In this document: positions 1 through 5,437 of the stretch, in pieces
Position numbering within the stretch: position 1 is the stretch's first letter
Layout of the letters: each line of letters starts with the position of its first letter
Assembly (NCBI GenBank): GCA_944332375.1
Contig: CALVJU010000071.1
Span: forward strand, 1-10,124
Length of the DNA stretch: 10,124 nucleotides
Reading direction: 5' to 3'
From: an uncultured Bacilli bacterium
GTDB lineage: Bacteria > Bacillota_I > Bacilli_A > RF39 > UBA660
Position numbers and translations under genes: made by a program
Notes under the pieces: generated by a model
Databases searched by the model: none
Told to the model about the DNA's origin: nothing
The model's input: only the letters and a program-made list of their open reading frames with translations

Positions 1-462
1 GAAGAAGAATATGTATTTGAAAAAGAAACAAAAGATATGGAAGAAATGATTGATTTTATTACTCGTGTTAGAACTTATAAATTAGAACAAAAAGTACCAA
101 AAGAAGCAGTTGTATATTACGTTGGAAAAGAAAAAGAATTAGTATTTAAACTATTAAAAGTTCAAAATGAAACAACTGAATTGACAAGTGATATGGAAAA
201 AATGATGATTCATAGTAATTATGACCAGTACAAAATCGCATATCAATTTGATCAATCAAAAAATAATCAGGAGTTAAAAGAGAAATTAGAAAAAGAACTT
301 GCTTCTTTAAATCAATCTATTGAAAGAAGAAAGAAATTACTTTCTAATCAAGGATATGTAAGTCATGCTCCAGAAAATATTGTTAATAAAGAAAGAGAAA
401 ACTTACAAGTAGAAGAAAAAAGAAAAGAAGAAATTGAAGAGAAATTAAGTCACTTATCATAG
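1..462 (+). CDS. valS: Valyl-tRNA synthetase, C-terminal part (5' end outside window)
   Basis: The reading frame is open from base 1, so this is the 3' part of a longer gene; 153 residues are visible. Valyl-tRNA synthetase charges tRNA-Val in the cytoplasm. The fragment begins with the end of the anticodon-binding helical domain: the stretch ITRVRTYKLEQKVPKEA corresponds to the family's 'IRNIRAEMNVPPSKK' region. It ends with the long Lys/Glu-rich coiled-coil arm typical of bacterial ValS, including LSNQGYVSHAPENIVNKERE, which matches the family pattern 'LSNEGFVAKAPEEVVEKERE'. The coiled coil fills roughly the last 75 residues and the length to the stop is normal for the family. The catalytic HIGH and KMSKS motifs lie outside the window. 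The assignment rests on recognition of this C-terminal pattern and is fairly secure. Any upstream regulation, such as a T-box leader, cannot be seen. Confidence 0.88.
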   Translation, partial: EEEYVFEKETKDMEEMIDFITRVRTYKLEQKVPKEAVVYYVGKEKELVFKLLKVQNETTELTSDMEKMMIHSNYDQYKIAYQFDQSKNNQELKEKLEKELASLNQSIERRKKLLSNQGYVSHAPENIVNKERENLQVEEKRKEEIEEKLSHLS

Positions 463-472
463 TGGCTTTTTT
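447..472 (+). terminator. Intrinsic terminator overlapping the valS stop codon
   Basis: AAGTCAC (447-453) pairs with GTGGCTT (462-468) with one G-T pair and an 8-base loop, followed by a T run at 467-472. The valS stop TAG (460-462) lies in the loop and start of the 3' arm, so termination is very compact. Confidence 0.8.
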
Positions 473-506
473 AACTATTTTGAAAAATAATTCATTTGAT
501 AAAAGG

Positions 507-535
507 TTGCATTTCTTTTATTTTCCATCTATAAT
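507..535 (+). promoter_or_regulatory. Sigma-A promoter of the small membrane protein gene
   Basis: TTGCAT at 507-512, a 17-base spacer and a perfect TATAAT at 530-535. Transcription should begin near 542, giving a leader of about 33 bases before the start codon at 575. Confidence 0.85.
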
Positions 536-574
536 GTAGTTGTATAGATAAAGAGTAGGAGAGGAGTATGTTAG

Positions 575-931
575 ATGAAAAACGAAAAATTTGAGGAAAA
601 GAAGAGAGGGATTGAACTATTATTTAAATTCTTTCTTGTGATTTATATCATTGAGATAATTGGATATCTTTTATTTAAATTATTATATGTATTTCATATT
701 GCACAAGTAGATATTTTCAACATGACAGCATTTGTTGTTTTAATCGTTTGTGCAGCTTTTATGTATTTAGCGATAAGACTATCCCGTAGTAGATCTTTCT
801 GGGCAGGTATTATTGGTGTTTTGGTTGGAGTTATTCAAATTTTAAGTGGTGCAATCATATCCATTGTATTAGGAGTCTTATTAGTTTTTGATTCTATCTT
901 TTACTTAGCAAATTATCAAAAAAAATCATAA
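575..931 (+). CDS. Small integral membrane protein, unknown function
   Basis: This 118-residue protein is not recognised as a member of a named family. It has a charged N-terminus (MKNEKFEEKKRG), then three to four hydrophobic segments: about residues 14-40, 48-67, and 76-112, the last probably a hairpin of two helices. A basic loop (RLSRSRS) lies near residues 68-74 and the tail is short and Lys-rich, so it should sit in the cytoplasmic membrane with both ends probably inside. There are no catalytic motifs or Cys pairs. It has its own promoter and terminator and so is monocistronic. The start at 575 is preferred because AGGAGAGGAG (557-566) sits about 9 bases upstream; an earlier ATG at 568 is out of frame and stops after eight codons. 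That it encodes a real protein is likely from the strong promoter and ribosome site; the function is unknown. Confidence 0.75.
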   Translation: MKNEKFEEKKRGIELLFKFFLVIYIIEIIGYLLFKLLYVFHIAQVDIFNMTAFVVLIVCAAFMYLAIRLSRSRSFWAGIIGVLVGVIQILSGAIISIVLGVLLVFDSIFYLANYQKKS

Positions 932-936
932 AAAAG

Positions 937-961
937 AAGTGCCATTATTTATTTGGCACTT
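937..961. terminator. Bidirectional terminator between convergent units
   Basis: AAGTGCCA (937-944) and TGGCACTT (954-961) form a perfect 8-bp stem with a 9-base loop. Read on the minus strand it is followed by CTTTTTT, a good U tract ending the antitoxin/toxin operon. Read on the plus strand the tail is weaker (TTACT), but it lies just past the stop of the membrane protein gene (929-931). The stop codon of the toxin remnant (947-945, minus strand) lies in the loop. Confidence 0.75.
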
Positions 962-1208
962 TACTATGACTACCAGTATTTATTAATAGCAAAACTATTT
1001 CGTCTTCTAAGTATATTAGTATTCAGGCGGACTCGATATGACAATCCCTACAATTTTTCAATCTCTTGCCATTGTATAGTTGGAAATTTCTATGTTTAGG
1101 ATCTAATTGTTGTTTTTTTTGAAAGCATATCTACTATATTTAATAATTTATCAATACTTTTACCTTTTTTAGTGATTTTTTAAATTCTTTTGAACGTTTT
1201 TATCTCAC
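945..1208 (-). pseudogene. Decayed YafQ/RelE-type mRNA interferase toxin
   Basis: Read on the minus strand, this stretch spells a YafQ-like toxin in three pieces. First comes KRSKEFKKSL; after a frame change near 1165-1170 comes GKSIDKLLNIVDMLSKK; after a second frame change at an A8 run (1120-1113 on the minus strand) come QQLDPKHRNFQLYNGKRL and NCRDCHIESA, an in-frame TGA (1025-1023), then ILIYLEDEIVLLLINTGSHSK. In the family the stop position is the Trp of the 'CHI.xDWLLIY' block, so TGG has probably become TGA; the usual Arg before 'TGSHS' is Asn. Total length (264 bases) is close to a whole toxin of about 90 residues. The remnant may begin at GTG 1208, but the second codon after that is a stop, so the start is damaged too. 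It lies directly downstream of the antitoxin gene, the expected order. YafQ/RelE toxins cleave ribosome-bound mRNA; this copy should be inactive. Confidence 0.82.
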
Positions 1209-1209
1209 A

Positions 1210-1240
1210 GCACTATTCATTGGATAATAGTGCCTTTTTT
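1210..1240 (+). terminator. Hairpin with plus-strand T tract at the antitoxin 3' end
   Basis: GCACTATT (1210-1217) pairs perfectly with AATAGTGC (1226-1233) across an 8-base loop, followed by C and T6 (1235-1240). It has the form of a plus-strand intrinsic terminator, but it overlaps the last codons of the minus-strand antitoxin gene. It could block read-through entering antisense from the membrane protein gene. On the minus strand it lies at the antitoxin/toxin junction. Confidence 0.45.
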
Positions 1241-1527
1241 AAATCTTCTATATTATCAAAACTTTTGTATCCTTTCGGATATTTTTCTATATAAGTAAGT
1301 TCTTTTGATGTTCTTTCTAACTCGTCTTTAGTAAAATATTGATATAATTCAATATCTTCTTTAGGTATAGATACGTCAAAAGGTATACTACCACGCATTA
1401 TTAATTGTCTAATAGTCATATTTATAAAGTCACTCATACTAATACCTAATTCTTGAAGTATTGCTGTTGCTTGCTCTTTATCTTCTTTATTAATTTGAAT
1501 GCTTATAGAAGTTGTCAAATTAGACAT
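1213..1527 (-). CDS. RelB/DinJ-family antitoxin (orphaned)
   Basis: This 104-residue protein has the N-terminal ribbon-helix-helix pattern of RelB/DinJ antitoxins: a beta strand TTSISIQIN (about residues 5-13), helix KEDKEQATAILQELGI, then SMSDFINMTIRQLIMRGSIPFDV (30-52), where 'lGis.SdfINm..rq...rgs.PF' is the family signature. The acidic, Lys-rich C-terminal half would be the toxin-binding segment. Such antitoxins bind their own promoter as dimers and neutralise a RelE/YafQ toxin. The start at 1527 is chosen because AGGAG (1540-1536) lies 8 bases upstream; an in-frame ATG further upstream (1560) would place that site inside the gene. The expected toxin gene follows immediately but is broken, so the antitoxin is now an orphan. 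The reading frame is intact, which suggests recent toxin loss or retained use as a DNA-binding regulator. Confidence 0.85.
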   Translation of the reverse strand: MSNLTTSISIQINKEDKEQATAILQELGISMSDFINMTIRQLIMRGSIPFDVSIPKEDIELYQYFTKDELERTSKELTYIEKYPKGYKSFDNIEDLKKALLSNE

Positions 1528-1558
1528 AATATCATCTCCTATCAATAATATATACATC

Positions 1559-1573
1559 AATTATTATATAATT
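1559..1573 (-). promoter_or_regulatory. Possible antitoxin promoter and operator palindrome
   Basis: AATTAT-TAT-ATAATT (1559-1573, plus-strand reading) is a perfect 6+6 inverted repeat. On the minus strand it contains TATAAT at 1568-1563, a good -10 about 35 bases before the antitoxin start; the -35 (TATATA near 1591) is weak. A palindrome over the -10 would suit autorepression by a RelB-type dimer. AT-rich palindromes arise easily by chance, so this is tentative. Confidence 0.35.
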
Positions 1574-1628
1574 TGCCAAGTGTTTTATATATAGAAGAGC
1601 ATAAAAAAATAAAATAATTCGTTAAATT

Positions 1629-1648
1629 GCTCATAGTTGAGCTTTTTT
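1629..1648 (+). terminator. Plus-strand terminator-like hairpin with no plus-strand gene before it
   Basis: GCTCA (1629-1633) and TGAGC (1638-1642) form a 5-bp stem with a TAGT loop, followed by T6 (1643-1648). It insulates the glycosyltransferase promoter from upstream transcription. The nearest plus-strand gene ends about 700 bases away, so it may be a relic of a lost gene. Confidence 0.55.
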
Positions 1649-1649
1649 C

Positions 1650-1678
1650 TTTCTAATTTGTTGCATTTCTGTTAGAAT
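1650..1678 (+). promoter_or_regulatory. Extended -10 promoter of the glycosyltransferase gene
   Basis: TAGAAT at 1673-1678 is preceded by TGT (1670-1672), an extended -10. The -35 at 1650-1655 (TTTCTA) is weak with a 17-base spacer, as is usual when TGn is present. Confidence 0.65.
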
Positions 1679-1703
1679 AGTTTTTTGAAAAGAGGTGTTA
1701 TTT

Positions 1704-2615
1704 ATGTTGGTAAGTGTGATTATACCAGTTTATAACTGTGAAAAAACAATAGAAACTTTATACCATTCATTGAAAAATCAAACTTATCAAAATCTTGAAA
1801 TCATATTTGTAGAAAATGGCTCTACAGATCATAGTTATGAGATTTTAAAGAAAATAGAAGCACAAGATCATCGTGTAAAAGTTTTAAGAGAATTACAACA
1901 AGGTGTTAGTTTTGCACGAAAAGCAGGTTGGAAAATAGCACAAGGAAAGTATTTGTACTTTGCTGATGGAGATGATTATATTTTACCAACAGGAATAGAA
2001 ACTCTCTTAAAAACAGCAATTGAATATCAAGCGGATCAAGTAATAGGTTCCTACTTTTGTTATCACAGTGAGGAGTGTTTAGAGGCTTCTCTAATCATTA
2101 GTCAAAAAAGAAAAAAATATGAGACATCACAATCTACTTGTATGAAAACACAATATACACCACCACTTTGGGCACATCTTTATAAGAAAGCATTGATTAA
2201 AGAAGATTTTTTTGTTCCACTACAACAGATGGAAGATCATATCTTTAATTGGTATACATATATTAGTTCTAAAAAGACAATGTTAGTATCTAAGGAAGTA
2301 TATCTGTATAATCGTCAAGAACAAACGAGTTTATCTTCACTTTTGCATGTACCATCTTATAATGATTTACGAAAATGTATTTCTGATTTTTTTCAATATT
2401 GTTTAAATCAAAATGTATTACAACAATATGAGGAAGATATTCATGATCTAGTTATTTATCGACTGAAAAAATTAAAACAGAAATATTTAGAAGTATTAAC
2501 TGAACATGTAGATATTTATAGTGAAGACTATATTTTGAAGATGATGGAAGAACTAGAAGAAATGTGTCAGTTGCTAGAGAATGAGCAAAAAGTAAACTTT
2601 GTTAAGAAGAGATAA
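1704..2615 (+). CDS. Family 2 glycosyltransferase
   Basis: This 303-residue GT-A fold enzyme should transfer a sugar from a nucleotide donor to a surface glycan, teichoic acid or lipid acceptor; the substrate cannot be deduced. Seen directly: VSVIIPVYNCEKTIETLYHSLKNQTY at the N-terminus, the nucleotide-binding beta strand LEIIFVENGSTD (about 31-42), GVSFARKAGWKIAQGKYLYFADGDD (about 67-91) with the metal-binding DGD motif at 88-90, and a charged helical C-terminal half. The usual DGS of the donor site is NGS here (N38), a mild variation. There is no membrane segment, so the enzyme is probably cytosolic or membrane-peripheral. ATG 1704 is preferred, with AGAGG at 1691-1695; an in-frame GTG at 1695 would overlap that site. 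It has its own promoter and ends in an AT-rich hairpin, so it looks monocistronic rather than part of a glycan cluster. Confidence 0.9.
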   Translation: MLVSVIIPVYNCEKTIETLYHSLKNQTYQNLEIIFVENGSTDHSYEILKKIEAQDHRVKVLRELQQGVSFARKAGWKIAQGKYLYFADGDDYILPTGIETLLKTAIEYQADQVIGSYFCYHSEECLEASLIISQKRKKYETSQSTCMKTQYTPPLWAHLYKKALIKEDFFVPLQQMEDHIFNWYTYISSKKTMLVSKEVYLYNRQEQTSLSSLLHVPSYNDLRKCISDFFQYCLNQNVLQQYEEDIHDLVIYRLKKLKQKYLEVLTEHVDIYSEDYILKMMEELEEMCQLLENEQKVNFVKKR

Positions 2616-2637
2616 GGTATAATTATTTCTTTTTTTT
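2607..2637 (+). terminator. AT-rich terminator at the glycosyltransferase stop codon
   Basis: AAGAGATAA (2607-2615) pairs with TTATTTCTT (2623-2631) with one G-T pair and a 7-base loop, followed by T7. The stop TAA (2613-2615) is in the stem. The same bases include a perfect TATAAT (2618-2623) that could instead be the -10 of the next gene, about 39 bases before its start, although no good -35 is visible. Confidence 0.5.
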
Positions 2638-2661
2638 CTGATACTAAAATAGGGTGATATG

Positions 2662-4107
2662 ATGTCTATTTGGAAAAAAGGAATCAAAAGTTTAAAAGAT
2701 GATACAGAGTTAGATCGAGAAGTGGATATTTTAATCATAGGTGGTGGGGTTGCAGGAATTACTACACTTTATTTATTATCTCACGAGAAAAAGAATGTAT
2801 TACTAATCGATAAAGGAAGAATTGGTTATGGGGTGACTTCTAATACAACAGGGAAAATTACATATTTACAGGATCATATCTACGAAGATATTTCAAAAAT
2901 GTATGATGAAAACACTGCAAGTCAATATTTAAGAAGTCAATTAGAAGCCTGTTCTTTTATAAAAGATACAATTTTAAAAGAGAAGATTACTTGTAATTAT
3001 AAAGAAGTAGACTCTTATGTTTTTGCGACCAAACAGGAAGAAATAGAACAGTTAAATTGGCTGAAAACATTCTTAGAAAACAACCATATCAAAAGTGAAA
3101 TACAAAAAGAATTACCAGTTTCACTTCCATGTCTTGCTTCTTTAAAGGGTGAGAAAAGTGCAGTATTTCATCCTTTAAAGTATCTTTATAAATTAGCGCG
3201 TATTTCTTTAAAAAGAGGGGCAAAAATAAAAGAATATGTAAGAGCATATGATATTGATAAAAAAGAAACATATGAAGTGAAAACAGATAAAGGAAGCATA
3301 AAAGCAAAACAAGTGATTGTTTGTACCCATTATCCTTTCTTTGTAAAACCGGGTTATGTTCCCTTAAAAACACATGTAGAATCTTCTTATATTGTTTCTA
3401 GTATTGTTGATGAATGTAAACCAGTTTCATGTATTACTTATCAAAAGCCAGTTTTATCTTTGCGTTATCATCAAGATAGAAAGAGTTATTTATTGTTTGC
3501 AAGTCAGAGTGATAAGATTACAAAATGTGTAGATCCATTAGAGAATTATCAAGAATTAGAGGAGAAGTTTTCTAAATACTTCAAGACTTCAATTCAAGAA
3601 ATGTGGTCTACTCATGATATTATGCCAAATGATTATTTACCGTTAATCGGAGAAATAGATGACGATTTATATCTTGCTACAGGATTCCAAAAGTGGGGAA
3701 TGACAAACGGTACCATAGCAGGTATCCTTATCTCAGATCTTATTTTAGGACATAATAATGAGTATCGAGAGCTCTTTTCCCCTAAGCGAAAGTATAATTT
3801 AAAGAGATGTTATCATACTATAATTGATGGGATTGATACTGTAAAGGCAATGACAATCTCATTGTTGAAAAAACAACCTGTAGATATTAGATATGAAAAT
3901 GGAAAAAGAATTGGAGTTTATACAGATTCTAATGGAGTAGAACATAAGATTCATACCTTATGTCCTCATATGAAATGTCATTTATGTTTTAATGAAGAAG
4001 ATCTTACTTGGGAATGTCCATGTCATGGTTCTAAATTTGATGTAGATGGTAATTTATTAGAAGGACCAAGTGTTTTTGATAATTGTACAAATTGTCAAAA
4101 AGAGTAA
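2662..4107 (+). CDS. FAD-dependent oxidoreductase with C-terminal Rieske [2Fe-2S] domain
   Basis: This 481-residue protein belongs to the DadA-like (glycine/D-amino-acid oxidase) superfamily in a two-domain form with a Rieske ferredoxin tail. The N-terminus has the FAD dinucleotide-binding fold: VDILIIGGGVAGITTLYLL with GGGVAG at 27-32 and an acidic residue (D50) ending strand 2, followed by GYGVTSNTTGKIT, the family's 'G.tg.TTgkit' block. Near residues 330-360 is LPLIGEIDDDLYLATGFQKWGMTNG, the C-terminal FAD-contact block. The Rieske motif is intact: C434-x-H436, then 15 residues, then C452-x2-H455 in CPCHGSKFD. It probably passes electrons from an organic substrate through FAD to the cluster; the substrate is unknown. 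There is no signal peptide, so it is cytosolic. The start at 2662 suits the AGGGTGA site (2651-2657); ATG 2659 is a close alternative. No obvious redox partner is adjacent. Confidence 0.9.
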   Translation: MSIWKKGIKSLKDDTELDREVDILIIGGGVAGITTLYLLSHEKKNVLLIDKGRIGYGVTSNTTGKITYLQDHIYEDISKMYDENTASQYLRSQLEACSFIKDTILKEKITCNYKEVDSYVFATKQEEIEQLNWLKTFLENNHIKSEIQKELPVSLPCLASLKGEKSAVFHPLKYLYKLARISLKRGAKIKEYVRAYDIDKKETYEVKTDKGSIKAKQVIVCTHYPFFVKPGYVPLKTHVESSYIVSSIVDECKPVSCITYQKPVLSLRYHQDRKSYLLFASQSDKITKCVDPLENYQELEEKFSKYFKTSIQEMWSTHDIMPNDYLPLIGEIDDDLYLATGFQKWGMTNGTIAGILISDLILGHNNEYRELFSPKRKYNLKRCYHTIIDGIDTVKAMTISLLKKQPVDIRYENGKRIGVYTDSNGVEHKIHTLCPHMKCHLCFNEEDLTWECPCHGSKFDVDGNLLEGPSVFDNCTNCQKE

Positions 4108-4110
4108 ATC

Positions 4111-4168
4111 AAAATGGAAAATATTGACTAAAATTGTTAAGAAATGATATCATTTTATTGTAATAATA
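4111..4168 (+). promoter_or_regulatory. Promoter and leader element of pilin gene 1
   Basis: TTGACT (4124-4129), an 18-base spacer, and TATCAT (4148-4153) preceded by TGA, giving an extended -10. Just downstream, TTATTGTAATAATA (4155-4168) contains the inverted repeat TTATT-GT-AATAA, placed at the expected start of transcription. A 15-base block, AAAATGGAAAATATT, lies at 4111-4125. Both blocks recur at pilin gene 2. Confidence 0.75.
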
Positions 4169-4186
4169 GAAGGAGGAAATATAAAT

Positions 4187-4378
4187 ATGAAATCAAATCA
4201 AAAAGGATTTACATTAATTGAATTACTTGCAGTTATCGTAATCTTAGCAGTTATTGCTTTAATTGCAACACCATTAGTTATGGGAGTTATTAACCGTGCA
4301 AGAGAAAATGCAGCAATTGATTCTGTATATGGATATTTAGATGCGGTAGAGCAAGGAGTTGCTGAGTATCAGTTGACA
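4187..4378 (+). repeat. Direct repeat, pilin 5' module, copy 1
   Basis: These 192 bases match 4796-4987 at all but 7 positions by eye. Five of the changes are silent; the other two alter one codon (Gly57 in copy 1, Ser57 in copy 2). After this point the two genes diverge sharply and differ in length, so the identity ends abruptly. Confidence 0.9.
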
Positions 4379-4630
4379 ACAAATGGTATGACTTTTAATC
4401 CAGAAAATGTTGAATTTAATGTTGAAACGACTAGTGCTAGAAGCTTAAAAGTGACTCAAAATACTACGGAACATACTATTCCTATAAATTTTAACGGTAG
4501 TGCTCCAACTAAAGGAAAATTTAAATTTGATGCAGAAGGAAATATTAGTACAACTGTTCCATTTGTTGTAAATGGATACAAAGTAAAAGTTACCAATGGT
4601 GTAGGATCCATTGATGATAGTGAATCATAA
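4187..4630 (+). CDS. Type IV pilin-like prepilin, copy 1
   Basis: This 147-residue protein carries a class III prepilin signal: MKSNQKG then FTLIELLAVIVILAVIALIAT, with cleavage expected after G7, Phe at +1 and the essential Glu at +5 (E12). Residues 8-30 are the hydrophobic assembly helix. A prepilin peptidase would cut and methylate it and a type IV pilus or pseudopilus machine would assemble it outside the membrane. Residues 31-64 continue the helix (NRARENAAIDSVYGYLDAVEQGVAEYQL). The rest is a small beta-rich domain ending in GSAPTKGKFKFDAEGNIS and VVNGYKVKVTNGVGSID. No Cys pair is present. AGGAGG lies 10 bases before the start. It has its own promoter and terminator. No assembly ATPase, platform protein or peptidase gene is in the window, so the machine must be encoded elsewhere. 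It is nearly identical to copy 2 in the first 64 residues. A com-type pseudopilin role is possible, but there is no comG context. Confidence 0.88.
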   Translation: MKSNQKGFTLIELLAVIVILAVIALIATPLVMGVINRARENAAIDSVYGYLDAVEQGVAEYQLTTNGMTFNPENVEFNVETTSARSLKVTQNTTEHTIPINFNGSAPTKGKFKFDAEGNISTTVPFVVNGYKVKVTNGVGSIDDSES

Positions 4631-4650
4631 TATATTATGATTTGTGAATG

Positions 4651-4685
4651 AAAATTCTATTACGTTTTCGAAATGGAATTTTTTT
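4651..4685 (+). terminator. Strong intrinsic terminator after pilin gene 1
   Basis: An 11-bp stem (4651-4661 with 4672-4682, one T-G pair) and T7 at 4679-4685. It separates the two pilin genes into independent transcripts. Confidence 0.85.
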
Positions 4686-4732
4686 AAAATAAATAGAATG
4701 ATGTCAAAAATTTTAAATTTATTTTTAAGTGA

Positions 4733-4776
4733 TTGACGAAAAAAATGGAAAATGTTATGATGTTATTGTAATAATA
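4733..4776 (+). promoter_or_regulatory. Promoter and leader element of pilin gene 2
   Basis: TTGACG (4733-4738), a 17-base spacer, and TATGAT (4756-4761) preceded by TGT (extended -10). TTATTGTAATAATA recurs at 4763-4776 just downstream of the -10, identical to the element before pilin 1. The AAAATGGAAAATGTT block (4742-4756) here lies between -35 and -10, about 23 bases closer to the palindrome than in copy 1. Confidence 0.78.
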
Positions 4777-4795
4777 AGGAGGAGGAATTGATTTT

Positions 4796-4987
4796 ATGAA
4801 ATCAAATCAAAAAGGATTTACATTAATTGAATTACTTGCAGTTATCGTAATCTTAGCAGTTATCGCTTTAATTGCAACACCATTAGTTATGGGGGTTATT
4901 AACCGTGCAAGAGAAAATGCAGCAATTGACTCTGTATATGGATATTTAGATGCAGTAGAGCAATCAGTTGCTGAATATCAGTTGACA
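4796..4987 (+). repeat. Direct repeat, pilin 5' module, copy 2
   Basis: Second copy of the 192-base module at 4187-4378, offset by 609 bases. The near absence of silent changes beside strongly diverged downstream halves points to recent gene conversion or recent duplication with swapping of the 3' part. Confidence 0.9.
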
Positions 4988-5335
4988 AGTGAAGGAATGA
5001 ACTTTAATCCATCTGGAGTAATTTTTACAGTTGATACAAGAACTAATCAAAATGGACGCAATATTTTGTATAGTATGACAAATCCTACTGGAACCAAAGT
5101 TACTATTGATGCTGATGGTACTTTAGGTGATACGTTTACTATTTATAATCCAGAAACTAAAACAGGAAATGTTCTAGAAATTGAAGTCAATTATCAAGGT
5201 AGTGCTCCAACTGCAGGAAGCTTTAAGTTTGATGAAGAAGGAAACATCAGTTCTGTAGATAGCATTGTTGTAAACGGATACAATGTTAAAGTTGATGCTG
5301 GTGTAGGATCTATTGCTCCAAGTCCAGCAAATTAA
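4796..5335 (+). CDS. Type IV pilin-like prepilin, copy 2
   Basis: This 179-residue prepilin has the same signal as copy 1 (MKSNQKG/FTLIE, cleavage after G7, E12 at +5) and the same assembly helix; residues 1-64 differ only at position 57. The exposed domain is different: copy 2 has about 32 extra residues in the middle (including NPTGTKVTIDADGTLGDTF and IYNPETKTGNVLEIEV). It then returns to the conserved tail, GSAPTAGSFKFDEEGNIS and VVNGYNVKVDAGVGSI, ending in a short APSPAN extension. The pair therefore shares the assembly end and the C-terminal strands but differs in the surface loops. AGGAGGAGG lies 10 bases before the start. A minor pilin or alternative major pilin role is inferred; expression could be separate since each gene has its own promoter. 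Confidence 0.88.
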   Translation: MKSNQKGFTLIELLAVIVILAVIALIATPLVMGVINRARENAAIDSVYGYLDAVEQSVAEYQLTSEGMNFNPSGVIFTVDTRTNQNGRNILYSMTNPTGTKVTIDADGTLGDTFTIYNPETKTGNVLEIEVNYQGSAPTAGSFKFDEEGNISSVDSIVVNGYNVKVDAGVGSIAPSPAN

Positions 5336-5355
5336 TCTAAAATGCAAATCCTATG

Positions 5356-5378
5356 GAAGTCAGAAATGGCTTCTTTTT
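5356..5378 (+). terminator. Intrinsic terminator after pilin gene 2
   Basis: GAAGTCA (5356-5362) pairs with TGGCTTC (5367-5373) with one T-G pair around a GAAA tetraloop, followed by T5 (5374-5378). Confidence 0.8.
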
Positions 5379-5379
5379 A

Positions 5380-5408
5380 TTTACAATAATTGTGAAAAAG
5401 GTTATAAT
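5380..5408 (+). promoter_or_regulatory. Sigma-A promoter of nfo
   Basis: TTTACA (5380-5385), a 17-base spacer and TATAAT (5403-5408), only two bases after the terminator U tract. Confidence 0.85.
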
Positions 5409-5437
5409 AAAAGTTAAGACTGCTGGAGGTTGATGAG

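Noticed and set aside
568..594. Possible leader peptide ATG at 568 (8 codons)
   Set aside because: It is only one or two bases after the ribosome site and stops quickly in another frame; the spacing favours ATG 575.
1023..1025. TGA in the toxin remnant read as Trp under a Mycoplasma-type code
   Set aside because: TGA sits exactly at the conserved Trp, so recoding was considered. But nfo and PBP2 both end in TGA at sensible places, Trp is TGG in all intact genes, and the toxin has two frameshifts anyway.
1695..1703. GTG start for the glycosyltransferase at 1695
   Set aside because: That codon overlaps the AGAGG ribosome site; ATG 1704 has proper spacing and matches the usual N-terminus (VSVIIPVYN right after Met).
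3089..3373. 94-codon open frame on the minus strand
   Set aside because: It lies wholly inside the FAD-Rieske gene on the opposite strand, and its hydrophobic, low-complexity translation is what antisense of AT-rich coding DNA gives; no ribosome site supports it.
4187..5335. Competence pseudopilin (comG) operon
   Set aside because: The prepilin signal fits, but no comG ATPase, platform protein or other minor pseudopilins are adjacent and each gene is separately terminated.
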